A stretch of 64,000 bases of DNA from Burkholderia sp. L27(2015) (GCF_009765705.1 NZ_LMUX01000021.1:586389-650388); one strand, 5' to 3'; positions 1-7,958 are shown, counted from the stretch's first letter. Numbers and translations are program-made. Notes: generated by a model from the letters alone, not told the origin.

Positions 1-305
1 ATCCTGTCAGCCGGGTTCTTATGAAAGTCGCCCGGGAGGTCAACCGACTTAATTGCGATTTCCGCGTCAACCGGCATGAAACGCACGCCCTCGATGCCCG
101 ACACTGTTGCGAGCCAACTGCCTACATCCATCGATAAGACAAGCTTTTCGCGCTCAACTAGCATGGCAATTTCCCATGCAGAAATTGCCGAAACAATGAT
201 TTCGCCGCCCGAAAGTTCGCGCTCTATAGCGGCTTTGGCCTTCTTGCTCAGCGTAGAGTCACCAGCCACCCACCATACGAGCGCATGCGTATCCAGAACG
301 ATCAC
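1..305 (-). CDS. PIN-domain toxin, VapC-like (partial, runs off window)
   Basis: Ribonuclease toxin of a type II toxin-antitoxin pair, expected to cleave RNA with a Mg2+ site made of acidic residues. The reading frame starts with GTG at 305 and translates to 101 residues before the window edge. Asp5 sits in VLDTHALVWW, Glu45 in SAISAWEIA, and the last visible residues are HKNPADR, the family's HxxPADR motif around the third acidic residue, so roughly the last 25-30 residues are missing. GTG overlaps the antitoxin stop by four bases (GTGA), which argues for translational coupling and decides the start. Family is clear; target RNA cannot be read from the sequence. Confidence 0.88.
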   Translation of the reverse strand, partial: MIVLDTHALVWWVAGDSTLSKKAKAAIERELSGGEIIVSAISAWEIAMLVEREKLVLSMDVGSWLATVSGIEGVRFMPVDAEIAIKSVDLPGDFHKNPADR

Positions 306-538
306 TGCGCGGCCTCCCAATCGCCTTCTGCCACTGGATCGGTCGGATTGTCGTAACGCACCACCGATCCCCGCAGCACGTCGAGCGGGTTACGTTCGAT
401 GCCTCGATACGGCCGGACTTCAAGCGCGGGCTTACCATGATCCGTGACGATTACACTTTCGCCAGAAGCCTCCACTTGCCGGAAAAATTCAAGGGCTCTC
501 GCCTTGAATTCGGATTTGGATACCTGATTGCTTTCCAT
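302..538 (-). CDS. Antitoxin of the Phd/YefM family
   Basis: A 78-residue antitoxin that should neutralise the PIN toxin encoded immediately downstream and repress their shared promoter. The N-terminal half has the Phd/YefM pattern (SKSEFKARALEFFRQVEASG followed by ESVIVTDHGKPALEVRPY), a small DNA-binding dimer; the acidic C-terminal tail (residues about 58-78, DNPTDPVAEGDWEAAQ) is the part expected to wrap the toxin. Length is normal for the family. The gene overlaps the toxin by four bases and is preceded by a symmetrical operator-like sequence at 547-588, consistent with autoregulation. Confidence 0.87.
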   Translation of the reverse strand: MESNQVSKSEFKARALEFFRQVEASGESVIVTDHGKPALEVRPYRGIERNPLDVLRGSVVRYDNPTDPVAEGDWEAAQ

Positions 539-546
539 GATATGCC

Positions 547-588
547 TATAGTCATTTGTCTACAGTCATAATCATATCACTTATGACT
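547..588 (-). promoter_or_regulatory. Operator-like repeats upstream of the toxin-antitoxin pair
   Basis: AGTCATAA (564-571) and TTATGACT (581-588) form a perfect 8-bp inverted repeat with a 9-nt spacer. A second copy of the half-site, TATAGTCAT at 547-555, is a direct repeat of TACAGTCAT at 561-569, 14 bp away. The site lies just upstream of the antitoxin start (538) in an AT-rich stretch, the expected place for autorepression by a Phd-type antitoxin. Confidence 0.55.
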
Positions 589-673
589 AGCGCAACAAGT
601 CATTTTGATGTGCGGCGAACGAAATCCCCGTCCGACTCGGATTGCAATGAAGCCCAATCGCACCACCGCTTTC

Positions 674-889
674 TCAGCCCTGCCGCCCCGTCACAGCACC
701 ACGTAGTCCTTGCGCCGCGAGCAGGCCGAAAGGCTGCGAGCTCGGCAACAAGCTGCCACGACGCTGCAACCATACGGCCAACAGCGACAACGCAAAGATG
801 AACGACAACCGCGGAATCAAGCCGGGCAGAACGGAACCGCGCCAAGCCGTCAGTGCCCTTAGCCAGTCCAGCGGTGGTCGTACGATCAT
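674..889 (-). pseudogene. N-terminal stump of a bestrophin-like (UPF0187) membrane protein
   Basis: The 71-codon frame begins MIVRPPLDWLRALTAWRGSV and continues LPGLIPRLSFIFALSLLAVW, which matches from memory the N-terminus of bacterial bestrophin-family anion channels (MIVRP..W...L..WRGSVLP....L....ALSLLAVW). These proteins are normally about 300 residues with four membrane segments; here the similarity fades after QPFGLL and the frame stops at residue 71. No other frame in 590-680 clearly resumes the family sequence, so the gene appears cut off by a deletion and not just frameshifted. The flanks 589-673 and 890-950 show no other recognisable gene. Expression of a stump peptide is possible but unlikely. 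Confidence 0.55.
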
Positions 890-950
890 GTTTGCCGCCC
901 CGGCGAGAACCCGAAATAACAGTGCCGGCCCAAGCCGGCACCGTCCCCCA

Positions 951-3236
951 TCAACCCGCTCGACGCAAGATACGAACCGGGATGGACTTGTAAGACGGGG
1001 TACCGCATTCCTTGTCGAAGTAGTTCAGCGGCAAGAGCACGTTCGCTTCCGGGTAGTAGGCACCCACCGAACCGTTGGCGATCTTGTAGGCGACCACCGT
1101 ATAGCCGAGCAGCCTTCGTGGGCGATCGGAAGGAAGAGCAGTCTCGACATCGACGATATCGCCATGCTCCAGGTTCTGCGCGGCCAGATCGTCTTCGCTC
1201 ATGAAGATGACATCGCGTCGCCCGAACACACCGCGGTAGCGATCGTCGAGTCCATAAATAGTGGTGTTGTACTGGTCGTGGCTGCGCAGTGTCGTGAGCT
1301 TAAGCACATCGCTAGCACCGGCTTGCGGATCTTCGATAACGCCTTGGAACGCGATGAATTCCGCTTTACCTGAGGAGGTCGGCCAAACACGCTCGGTAGG
1401 CGGCAGCGACAAACGAAAGCCGCCGGGCTTGAGGATGCGTGTATTGAAATCGGCGAAGTCCGGAAAGACCGCTTCGATCCCATCGCGGATCCGATCGTAA
1501 TCGGCGACCATTCCCAGCCAATCGACCTTGCTTTGCGTCAGCGTCGCATGAGCCATGCCACCGATGATGCTGATCTCGGACCGCAGATGCTCTGAGGCCG
1601 GCGGCAGCTTGCCGCGCGAAGCATGGACCATGGACATGGAATCCTCGACCGTGATCGATTGCGGGCCGCCCGACTGCATGTCCTGCTCGGTGCGTCCCAA
1701 GCAGGGGAACAGAATCGACTCCTTGCCCACCAGCAGATGTGTACGATTGAGCTTGGTGCCGATATGCACGGTGAGGTCCAGCGTGTGCATGGCCGGGAAA
1801 CATTGATCCGCATCGGGCAGCGCCACGATCAGGTTGCCGCCCAGGCATACCAGCACCTTGGAACGCCCATCGATGATCGCCTGCATGGCCCGGACCGCAT
1901 CATGACCATGTGCTTGCGGCGGCTTGAACCCAAACGCTTGCTCGATTCTATTGAGCATGTCCGCCGACGGTAGCTCGGTGATCCCGACCGTGCGATCGCC
2001 TTGCACGTTGGAATGACCGCGCAGAGGGCAGATGCCGGCACCCGGCTTGCCGATGTTACCGCGCAGCAAAAGCAGGTTCGCGATCTGATGCACGTTCGAG
2101 GTGCCCGTGCTGTGCTGCGTGATCCCCATGCCGTACGTCACGATCGTCGCATTCGATTTGGCATAGGCCTGCGCCACAGCTTCAAGGGCCGCTTGCGGCA
2201 ATCCGCTGGCGGCTTCGATATTCGGCCATGGCGTTGCACGCAGATCCTCGGCGAAGGCCTCATAACCGTGCGTGTGGGCAGCGATAAAATCATGATCCAG
2301 AACCGTGCTGTCCGGACCCGCAGCGGCATCGAGCGCGATCAATGCCTTCATGATGCCTTTGAGCGCGGCGGCGTCACCGCCCACCTTCACCTGATAGTAA
2401 GACGAAGCAATCGACGTCGAGCCGAAGGTCACCATCTCCATCGCGTTTTGCGGATCGGCAAAACGTTCGAGCGCACGTTCGAGCAGGGGATTGAATACGA
2501 TGATAGGGACACCGCGCCGTGCCACTTCGTGCAGCGTTCCCATCATGCGCGGATGGTTGGTGCCGGGGTTATGGCCCATGGCGATGATCATTTCGCATTG
2601 GTCGAAGTCGTCGAGCGACACCGTACCCTTGCCGATCCCGATGGATTGAGGCAAGCCGACGCTAGTGGCCTCGTGGCACATGTTCGAGCAATCGGGGAAA
2701 TTGTTCGTGCCGTATTCGCGCGCGAACAATTGATAAAGGAAGGCGGCTTCGTTGGAAGCGCGGCCGGAGGTATAAAACTCGGCCATGTTCGGGTCCGGCA
2801 GCCCCCGCAGAATCTCGCCGATGCGGGCGAACGCCGCATCCCAGCTGATCGGTCGGTAAGTGTCGCTCGCGCGGTCATACGCCATCGGGTGGGTCAACCG
2901 CCCTTCATTCTCCAGCTCGTAATCGGTGCGCTCCAGCAGCGACGAAACCGTATGTGCTGCGAAGAACTCGGGCAACACGCGCTTCTTGGTCGCCTCCCAG
3001 GTTACGGCCTTCGCGCCGTTTTCGCAGAACTGAAAGGTCGACGTGTGCTCTTTGTCCGGCCACGCGCAGCCGGGACAATCGAATCCGTCCGGCTTGTTGG
3101 TCCGAAACAGCGTGATCGGCGCCTCGACGGTTTCCATCTGCTCGCGCACGGCTTTGGCAGTGGCGGCCAGCGCACCCCAACCGCCCGCCGGACTATCGTA
3201 TCGCTTGATTCCCGGGACGTTACGCTGATCTGACAT
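951..3236 (-). CDS. FdhF/YdeP-family molybdopterin oxidoreductase
   Basis: A 761-residue bis-MGD oxidoreductase of the formate dehydrogenase H/YdeP group; YdeP-type proteins are linked to acid resistance but their substrate is generally unproven. The start ATG at 3236 (MSDQRNVPG) is preceded by GGAG at proper spacing, which lies inside a possible longer GTG frame. Near the N-terminus are Cys54-Pro-Gly-Cys57 and Cys71, fewer cysteines than the four-cysteine cluster of classic formate dehydrogenases. DCSNMCHEATSVGL (about residue 180) occupies the Mo-ligand region, and RGHSNVQGDRTVG lies in the cofactor-binding half. The C-terminal domain is the usual molydopterin dinucleotide-binding barrel. 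It is the last gene after cydA-cydB-DUF2474, 12 nt behind DUF2474, so it probably shares the oxidase transcript. Confidence 0.87.
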   Translation of the reverse strand: MSDQRNVPGIKRYDSPAGGWGALAATAKAVREQMETVEAPITLFRTNKPDGFDCPGCAWPDKEHTSTFQFCENGAKAVTWEATKKRVLPEFFAAHTVSSLLERTDYELENEGRLTHPMAYDRASDTYRPISWDAAFARIGEILRGLPDPNMAEFYTSGRASNEAAFLYQLFAREYGTNNFPDCSNMCHEATSVGLPQSIGIGKGTVSLDDFDQCEMIIAMGHNPGTNHPRMMGTLHEVARRGVPIIVFNPLLERALERFADPQNAMEMVTFGSTSIASSYYQVKVGGDAAALKGIMKALIALDAAAGPDSTVLDHDFIAAHTHGYEAFAEDLRATPWPNIEAASGLPQAALEAVAQAYAKSNATIVTYGMGITQHSTGTSNVHQIANLLLLRGNIGKPGAGICPLRGHSNVQGDRTVGITELPSADMLNRIEQAFGFKPPQAHGHDAVRAMQAIIDGRSKVLVCLGGNLIVALPDADQCFPAMHTLDLTVHIGTKLNRTHLLVGKESILFPCLGRTEQDMQSGGPQSITVEDSMSMVHASRGKLPPASEHLRSEISIIGGMAHATLTQSKVDWLGMVADYDRIRDGIEAVFPDFADFNTRILKPGGFRLSLPPTERVWPTSSGKAEFIAFQGVIEDPQAGASDVLKLTTLRSHDQYNTTIYGLDDRYRGVFGRRDVIFMSEDDLAAQNLEHGDIVDVETALPSDRPRRLLGYTVVAYKIANGSVGAYYPEANVLLPLNYFDKECGTPSYKSIPVRILRRAG

Positions 3237-3248
3237 TTCACGCTCCAC

Positions 3249-3371
3249 TTACCGCATAGCCATATGCATCAACACTTCGAACGGCAGCGCGAGCAGCAAC
3301 GCGCCGCCGACACCGACACACCATAACGCGATGAACCAGAAGGTCCGGCTTTGCCTGAGATCTTTTCGCAT
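3249..3371 (-). CDS. DUF2474-type small membrane subunit of a bd-type oxidase
   Basis: A 40-codon gene too short for most gene callers. It starts MRKDLRQSRTFWFIALWCVG and ends in a membrane helix (about residues 12-31) with a short polar tail. DUF2474 proteins are known as one-helix partners encoded directly after cydB in cyanide-insensitive oxidase operons, playing a part like CydX. It starts 5 nt after the cydB stop and ends 12 nt before the molybdopterin oxidoreductase start, so it is locked into the operon. Assignment rests on position, size and the R..RTFW..ALW motif. Confidence 0.75.
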   Translation of the reverse strand: MRKDLRQSRTFWFIALWCVGVGGALLLALPFEVLMHMAMR

Positions 3372-3376
3372 ATACG

Positions 3377-4378
3377 CTAGTGATATTGCGCACCCTGCGC
3401 CACTTTGCCTCTGAATATCCAGTAGCCGGCGGTGGTGTACGCGAGGATGATGGGCACGATGATGACCGCGCCGACGAGCGTGAAAATCTGGCTCGAGCGC
3501 GGCGCCGCAGCGTCGGCCAGCAGGATCGTGAACGGAATGGCGTAAGGCCAGACACTGACCAGCAAGCCGATATAGCCGAGCAGGACCAGCAGCAGCGTCA
3601 AGAAGAACGCGGTTTTTTCGCGACGACGCCTGATCGCGACAAACAAGCTCAGTGCCACTATCGCCACCAGGAACGGCACCACGATCAGCCGCGAAAGCAA
3701 GCCGGAGTCAAACCACCTGTGCGCAATTTGTGGGCTGACCATCGGCGTCCACACCGACACCCCCAGGATGAAAACCAGCAGCACCAAGGTCAGCGGCGTG
3801 ACCAGGCGATACAGACGACGTTGCAGGTCGCCGTCCATTTTCATGATCAGCCAGCATGCGCCCAGCAAAGCGTACGTGGCCATCAAGCCCAGGCCGGTCA
3901 GAATGCTGAATGGGTGGAGCCAGAAGAACGAGTCGCCGGCAAAGGATTCATTGACGACCGGGATTCCTTGCAAATACGCGCCCAGAATAATCCCCTGGAA
4001 GAACGAAGCGCCCGCCGACCCGACGATGAAAGACAAGTCCCAGAGGTGCTTCGTGCGCTTCGCCTTGCCGCGGATCTCGAACGAGACGCCGCGAAAGATC
4101 AGGCACACCAGCATCATGACGATGGGCAGGTATAGTGCCGACAAGGCCACGCCATAGACCACCGGAAACGCGGCATAGAGCGCGGCGCCGCCGAGCACCA
4201 GCCAGGTTTCGTTGCCATCCCATATCGGTGCGACGCTGTGCATCATCATGTTGCGCTCTTCGTCGTCGGGAAAGAACGGGAAGATCAGTCCGATGCCAAG
4301 ATCGAAACCGTCGAGTGCCACATACACGAACAATCCAAACGCGATGATCGCGGCCCAAGCTGTCGTGATACTCATCAT
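3377..4378 (-). CDS. cydB: Cytochrome bd/CIO-type ubiquinol oxidase subunit II
   Basis: Subunit II (333 residues) of the quinol oxidase that reduces O2 to water in the inner membrane without pumping protons. It opens with ITTAWAAIIAFGLFVYVALDGFDLGIG and carries the family landmarks HSVAPIWDGNETWLVLGG and GAYLQG, with about eight or nine hydrophobic segments. Start ATG at 4378 has AGGAG five bases upstream; a second ATG follows directly. It lies 68 nt after cydA and directly before the DUF2474 gene. The Q-loop type of its partner CydA suggests the cyanide-insensitive (CIO) subgroup. Confidence 0.95.
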   Translation of the reverse strand: MMSITTAWAAIIAFGLFVYVALDGFDLGIGLIFPFFPDDEERNMMMHSVAPIWDGNETWLVLGGAALYAAFPVVYGVALSALYLPIVMMLVCLIFRGVSFEIRGKAKRTKHLWDLSFIVGSAGASFFQGIILGAYLQGIPVVNESFAGDSFFWLHPFSILTGLGLMATYALLGACWLIMKMDGDLQRRLYRLVTPLTLVLLVFILGVSVWTPMVSPQIAHRWFDSGLLSRLIVVPFLVAIVALSLFVAIRRRREKTAFFLTLLLVLLGYIGLLVSVWPYAIPFTILLADAAAPRSSQIFTLVGAVIIVPIILAYTTAGYWIFRGKVAQGAQYH

Positions 4379-4384
4379 GTGGCT

Positions 4385-4416
4385 CCTGTCTACGGGTCCT
4401 GTCTACGGGTCCTGTG
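4385..4416. repeat. 13-bp direct repeat between cydA and cydB
   Basis: Two perfect tandem copies of CCTGTCTACGGGT (4385-4397, 4398-4410) plus a partial third (CCTGTG) fill much of the 68-nt spacer between cydA and cydB. On the coding strand it lies between the cydA stop and the cydB ribosome-binding site. Confidence 0.8.
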
Positions 4417-4446
4417 ACCCGAACGCTGCTGCGTCACTCATTTGCC

Positions 4447-5835
4447 TTACTCAACAGCCGACATGGGTCGGCGGCCGCTGTGGTCGGCGTCGAGCTCCGG
4501 AATCTCCGAGCGCGGGACGGAGGTTGACGACGGGCCCTGCAAGAGCAGCTTAAATATGTAGTAAATCCCGGTGCCGAACACAACGAAGTACACGAGGATA
4601 AACACCATCAGCGCCAGACTGACGGCCTGGGCGGAGATGGGCGACACCGCGTCAACCGTGCGCATGACGCCATACACCACCCACGGCTGACGCCCGACCT
4701 CGGTGGTGACCCAGCCGGCGATCAGCGCGATCAAGCCCGTTGGGCCCATCAGCAAGACGAATCGTTGATAGAACCGGCTTTCGAATAAGCGGCCACCGCG
4801 CCTGAGCAATAGGCCGAGCAGTGCCAGCAGGGTCATCAGCATGCCAAGCCCGGCCATCAGCCGGAAGGTCCAGAAGATGATCGAGGAGTTCGGCCTGTCC
4901 TCTTTGGGGAACTCCTTGAGGCCGCGAATTTCGCCATCCCAGCTATGTGTAAGGATCACGCTGCCCAGATGCGGAATCTGCACGGCGTAGCGCGTCGTCT
5001 CCGTGTTCATGTCGGGAAAGCCAACCAGGTTCAGCGCCGTGCCGCCGTGTTCGGTTTCCCAGAGCCCTTCGATGGCAGCAATTTTTGCGGGCTGGTATTT
5101 ACGCGTGTTCAAGCCGTGCTGGTCGCCGACCAGCATCTGGATGGGGGCCAGCGCGAGGAGCAGCCAAAGCGCCATCGAATACATGGTTTTGACGGCAAGG
5201 TCGCGCCGCCCTTTGAGCAGATGCCAGGCACCGGTTGCCGCGACGATCAGCGCCACCACGATGAATGTGGCAATCGCCATGTGGGCCAAGCGATAGGGGA
5301 AAGACGGATTGAAGATAATCTTGAACCAATCCTGAGGCACCACGTGGCCGTTCTCGACCGTAAACCCCTGCGGCGTTTGCATCCAGCTATTGGACGAAAG
5401 TATCCAGAAGGTCGAAACCAATGTCCCCAGGGCCACCAAGACGGTTGCGGCGAAATGCGCGCCGCGACCGACTTTATCCCATCCGAACAGCATGATTCCG
5501 AGGAAGCCGGCCTCGAGGAAAAATGCCGTCATGACTTCGTAGGTAAGCAGCGGACCGGTGACCGGGCCGGCAAATTTCGAAAAGCCGGCCCAATTGGTGC
5601 CGAACTGATACGCCATGACGACGCCCGACACCACGCCCATGCCGAAGCCGATCGCGAAGATTTTCGACCAATACAGGCAGAGGTCCTTGTAGTGCTCTTT
5701 ACCGGTTTTCAGCCATGCGCCTTCGAGCACGGCGATGAAACTCGCCAAGCCTATGCTCATCGCCGGAAATACGATGTGAAACGAGACCGTAAACGCAAAC
5801 TGCATTCTCGAAAGATCTAAAGCGCTGAGATTCAT
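4447..5835 (-). CDS. cydA: Cytochrome bd/CIO-type ubiquinol oxidase subunit I
   Basis: Subunit I (462 residues from the ATG at 5835) binds haems b558, b595 and d and the quinol. His20 (in VSFHIVFP), Glu100 and Glu108 (TYEVMTAFFLEAG), His185 (RLAHMA) and Met327 (FWTFRLMAGLG) sit where the known ligands and proton-path residues are in E. coli CydA, and GRQPW (381-385) is intact. The protein is about 60 residues shorter than E. coli CydA because the Q-loop is short, the hallmark of the cyanide-insensitive-type subgroup. A GTG at 5859 would add eight residues, but MNLSALDLSR is the usual family start and has GGAAG upstream. First gene of the oxidase operon. Confidence 0.95.
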   Translation of the reverse strand: MNLSALDLSRMQFAFTVSFHIVFPAMSIGLASFIAVLEGAWLKTGKEHYKDLCLYWSKIFAIGFGMGVVSGVVMAYQFGTNWAGFSKFAGPVTGPLLTYEVMTAFFLEAGFLGIMLFGWDKVGRGAHFAATVLVALGTLVSTFWILSSNSWMQTPQGFTVENGHVVPQDWFKIIFNPSFPYRLAHMAIATFIVVALIVAATGAWHLLKGRRDLAVKTMYSMALWLLLALAPIQMLVGDQHGLNTRKYQPAKIAAIEGLWETEHGGTALNLVGFPDMNTETTRYAVQIPHLGSVILTHSWDGEIRGLKEFPKEDRPNSSIIFWTFRLMAGLGMLMTLLALLGLLLRRGGRLFESRFYQRFVLLMGPTGLIALIAGWVTTEVGRQPWVVYGVMRTVDAVSPISAQAVSLALMVFILVYFVVFGTGIYYIFKLLLQGPSSTSVPRSEIPELDADHSGRRPMSAVE

Positions 5836-5890
5836 GGCTGGCTTCCAGGTGAAGTGCACATTGCCCCGTGACCCGCAATGAGAGGCTCGC

Positions 5891-5914
5891 CTGGCGGCGC
5901 CAGGGCGCCGCCAG
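5891..5914 (-). terminator. GC-rich hairpin between the BON gene and cydA
   Basis: CTGGCGGCGC (5891-5900) and GCGCCGCCAG (5905-5914) form a perfect 10-bp stem with a 4-nt loop. It lies about 130 nt after the BON-protein stop and 55 nt before cydA on the same strand. There is no T-run, so it could be a factor-assisted terminator or a structure in the cydA leader. Confidence 0.45.
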
Positions 5915-5923
5915 ATCTCCCCC

Positions 5924-6042
5924 GACTCAAATCTCTTTGAGTCAAATCCCGTGAGTCAAATCGCTCTGACTCAAATCTTTGTAACTCAAATCTTTGTAAC
6001 TCAAATCTTTCTAACTTAAATCGATCCGACTTAAATCGATTT
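5924..6042. repeat. Degenerate 15-bp tandem array downstream of the BON gene
   Basis: Eight consecutive units (one of 14 nt) follow the pattern RASTYAAATC plus five variable bases: for example GACTCAAATCTCTTT, GAGTCAAATCCCGT, GACTCAAATCTTTGT, AACTCAAATCTTTGT, AACTTAAATCGATCC. The array starts just beyond the stop codon of the BON gene (6046-6048) and is noncoding. The first ten bases are well kept while the last five drift, unlike a CRISPR, and there are no unique spacers. The same unit type occurs inside a gene at 35164-35223. Confidence 0.9.
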
Positions 6043-6045
6043 AAC

Positions 6046-6390
6046 TCAGTGACCCACTACCCGAACGGTCAAATTGTTTTTCACGCTTTTGACGCCTTCG
6101 ACTTGCCCTGCAGTATCACCCGCAACAGGAATCTGCGAGGCATCGGCCACTGTGCCGACAAGGTACACCGCGCCTGCTCGCGCGAGAATCGTAATGTCCG
6201 CTGTAGGAACATGCGACCGGTCAAGGTGCCTGCGCACGTTAGCCGCCAACGCACGGTCTTCTTTGCGCATCATCTTCTTGGTGATCGGCACGGAATTCGC
6301 CGAGGTGTCCTGCGCATAGACAGTCTCGACGGAGGTCAGCAAGGCCAGAGCAACGAAGGGAACGACGAGTATTTTCCAAGGGCTTTTCAT
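6046..6390 (-). CDS. Secreted single-BON-domain protein
   Basis: A 114-residue exported protein. The N-terminus MKSPWKILVVPFVALALLTS is a signal peptide with probable cleavage after VYAQ (about residue 27). The rest is one BON domain: an N-terminal helix (ALAANVRRHLDRSH), a VPTADITILARAGAVYLVGTV strand-turn-strand, and a closing VEGVKSVKNNLTVRV. BON domains bind phospholipid or other surfaces; single-domain forms are usually periplasmic and stress-induced. ATG at 6390 is chosen because GGAG stands seven bases upstream, inside a four-codon longer frame. It precedes cydA on the same strand but is separated from it by the 15-bp array and a hairpin. Confidence 0.82.
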   Translation of the reverse strand: MKSPWKILVVPFVALALLTSVETVYAQDTSANSVPITKKMMRKEDRALAANVRRHLDRSHVPTADITILARAGAVYLVGTVADASQIPVAGDTAGQVEGVKSVKNNLTVRVVGH

Positions 6391-6845
6391 AGCGATCTCC
6401 ATGATTTCGGGTGGATAAAACCTTGTTTGAAACCGATGCCAGTATATTTTTGTTGATCGGCATGCGTCACATCAACGTTGAAGACTGCCGATCGTCGAAC
6501 CTCCTTCATTGAATAGATCGCAAATGCGCCCCTCGATGGGATCGGTCGCGCCCGTTATTAATCGCAGCTTGCCAGTGTTGCGCAGCGATATCTTTCAAAT
6601 TCGCACGGTTCTGACGCCGTATTGCAAATTTGCACGTTTCAGGCAATATTTTCTGATTTTTGGGCTCTTTGATCGATTCGCCGCTTTGATCGACCCGTAG
6701 GACAGAAGAAAGACCTGAGCGCGACGTTGTTTGTCAGCGACAGCACTGGGCTAGTCGATTGCTTTCGCTTATGGCCAGCCTTATAGCCCCATTTTTATGC
6801 GCGTTGAATAAATGCGGCGCTCGCCCGCTCTGGCATCACCCGGCA
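6391..6845. other. Intergenic stretch without a recognised gene
   Basis: This 455-nt gap holds the upstream region of the BON gene and the downstream end of the hydrolase, both on the minus strand. It is AT-richer than the genes around it. Inside it are GTTGAT/ATCAAC arms (6452-6476, 13-nt spacer) and a near-repeat CAAATTCGCACG / CAAATTTGCACG in 6597-6642. A 63-codon frame (6509-6700) has no ribosome-binding site or recognisable sequence and is not called. Confidence 0.6.
6452..6476. promoter_or_regulatory. Inverted repeat upstream of the BON gene
   Basis: GTTGAT (6452-6457) and ATCAAC (6471-6476) are perfect 6-bp arms separated by 13 nt, 62-86 nt upstream of the BON start on the minus strand. 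The arms resemble FNR/ANR half-sites but the 13-nt spacer does not fit (FNR needs 4), so the binder is unknown. Confidence 0.25.
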
Positions 6846-7874
6846 TCACCCACCATCAGCGCGCGCATCGGGGCTCGAAGCGGGGCTAGAAGCGGGGCTC
6901 GATGCCGCCGGGACGTAGCGCCGAATAAACGCCGCCGCCAATCGCAGGCCCGCACGCGCCTCCGGAATAAACGGTGTAAAGCAATGCCACGCATGCGGCA
7001 GCCCATGCCAGACGGAAAGCTCCACCCGGCCGCGCGACTGCATCACGCGCCCGGCGAGACGGCAGGTATCCTGATAAAGCGCTTCGGCGTCGCTGGTCTG
7101 TATTTGGAGCGGCACAAGCCCATGTAGCGGCGCGCGGGCGGGAGAGGCAAACGGCTCGCCGGGGCTGGCATCTTGCAGGTAAAGCGCGGCGGCCGTTCGC
7201 ATGGCACGGCGGCTCTGTGCGAAGGCATCGCCGCCGCTTTCCTCATCGGCGTTTAGGTCGGCCCACGGCGATAACAAGATCGCGCACGCGGGCAGCGGCA
7301 CACCGTCTTCTCTCAATGCGACAAGCGTGGCCAATGCAAGGCCGCCACCGGCAGAGTCGCCCGCAAGCACGATGGCTCCCGGCGCGATGCCGCGCGCGAT
7401 CAACGTTTGGTAGGCGAACCTCGCGTCATCGAGCGCGGCGGGAAACGGATGTTCGGGCGCCAGCCGATAATCGAGCGCGAAGACGCGGGCGCGCGCCGCG
7501 TTGGCCAGCTCGGTGGTGACCGCGCGATGCGTGGCCGGCGATCCCATATAGTACGCACCGCCATGTAGATACAAGATGACGACGCCATCGGTCTGCACGC
7601 CGTCGTTGGGCCACACCCACTCCCCCTGGAGCTGCGCATCGGGTCGTGTCGATGAGTGCCGGTACAAGCATCTCGATGCCCATCGACTTGCACCCGACAG
7701 CCGATGCGCGCGCTTGCGCAATTCGGCAACGTCGGGTGTCGATTCACGGATGGACTTGAATCGCAGCGCGATCAAAAGCACAATGGCGCCGCGCAAAACC
7801 CGACTTCGCCAGCTCATGCGCCGACTGCCTGCTGAATGGGCTTTGAAGCACCGGGGGCGACTGTTGGAAAGCAT
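6846..7874 (-). CDS. Alpha/beta hydrolase, hormone-sensitive-lipase family
   Basis: A 342-residue esterase-like enzyme. HGGAY (about residues 105-109) is the oxyanion-hole motif of the HSL family and GDSAGGG (about 170-176) holds the nucleophilic serine; the catalytic His is probably in HGLPHAWHCF (about 295). A hydrophobic stretch near residues 26-38 could be an uncleaved anchor or part of the cap. The C-terminus ends in three ASSP repeats produced by a 12-bp tandem array at 6870-6905, which lies outside the catalytic fold. Start ATG at 7874 has AAGGTGG upstream. It stands alone, divergent from the next esterase. Substrate unknown; short-chain ester hydrolysis is the safe inference. Confidence 0.85.
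   Translation of the reverse strand: MLSNSRPRCFKAHSAGSRRMSWRSRVLRGAIVLLIALRFKSIRESTPDVAELRKRAHRLSGASRWASRCLYRHSSTRPDAQLQGEWVWPNDGVQTDGVVILYLHGGAYYMGSPATHRAVTTELANAARARVFALDYRLAPEHPFPAALDDARFAYQTLIARGIAPGAIVLAGDSAGGGLALATLVALREDGVPLPACAILLSPWADLNADEESGGDAFAQSRRAMRTAAALYLQDASPGEPFASPARAPLHGLVPLQIQTSDAEALYQDTCRLAGRVMQSRGRVELSVWHGLPHAWHCFTPFIPEARAGLRLAAAFIRRYVPAASSPASSPASSPDARADGG
6870..6905. repeat. Three 12-bp units in the hydrolase C-terminus
   Basis: GGGGCTCGAAGC, GGGGCTAGAAGC and GGGGCTCGATGC stand head to tail and encode the ASSP repeats at the end of the HSL-family hydrolase. Twelve bases keep the reading frame. Confidence 0.9.
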
Positions 7875-7958
7875 GACGAACCACCTTGGGAAAAGGCCAG
7901 TCTGCCTACCCAGAGTTAGTCGTGAATTAGGTCACTCAATCCATGCATCTTCGCGGCC

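Noticed and set aside
600-941. 113-codon minus-strand frame overlapping the bestrophin stump
   Set aside because: No similarity to anything recognised; the frame with MIVRPPLDW is the meaningful one and this one does not continue it.
2001-3233. 410-codon open frame antisense to the molybdopterin oxidoreductase gene
   Set aside because: It mirrors a conserved gene and its translation is Arg/His-rich with no recognisable domain; typical of G+C-rich antisense frames.
5924-6042. CRISPR-like array
   Set aside because: Units are only 15 bp, degenerate and directly adjacent; there are no unique spacers and no cas genes.
6509-6700. 63-codon frame in the intergenic stretch
   Set aside because: No ribosome-binding site, no motif and biased composition typical of AT-rich spacer DNA.
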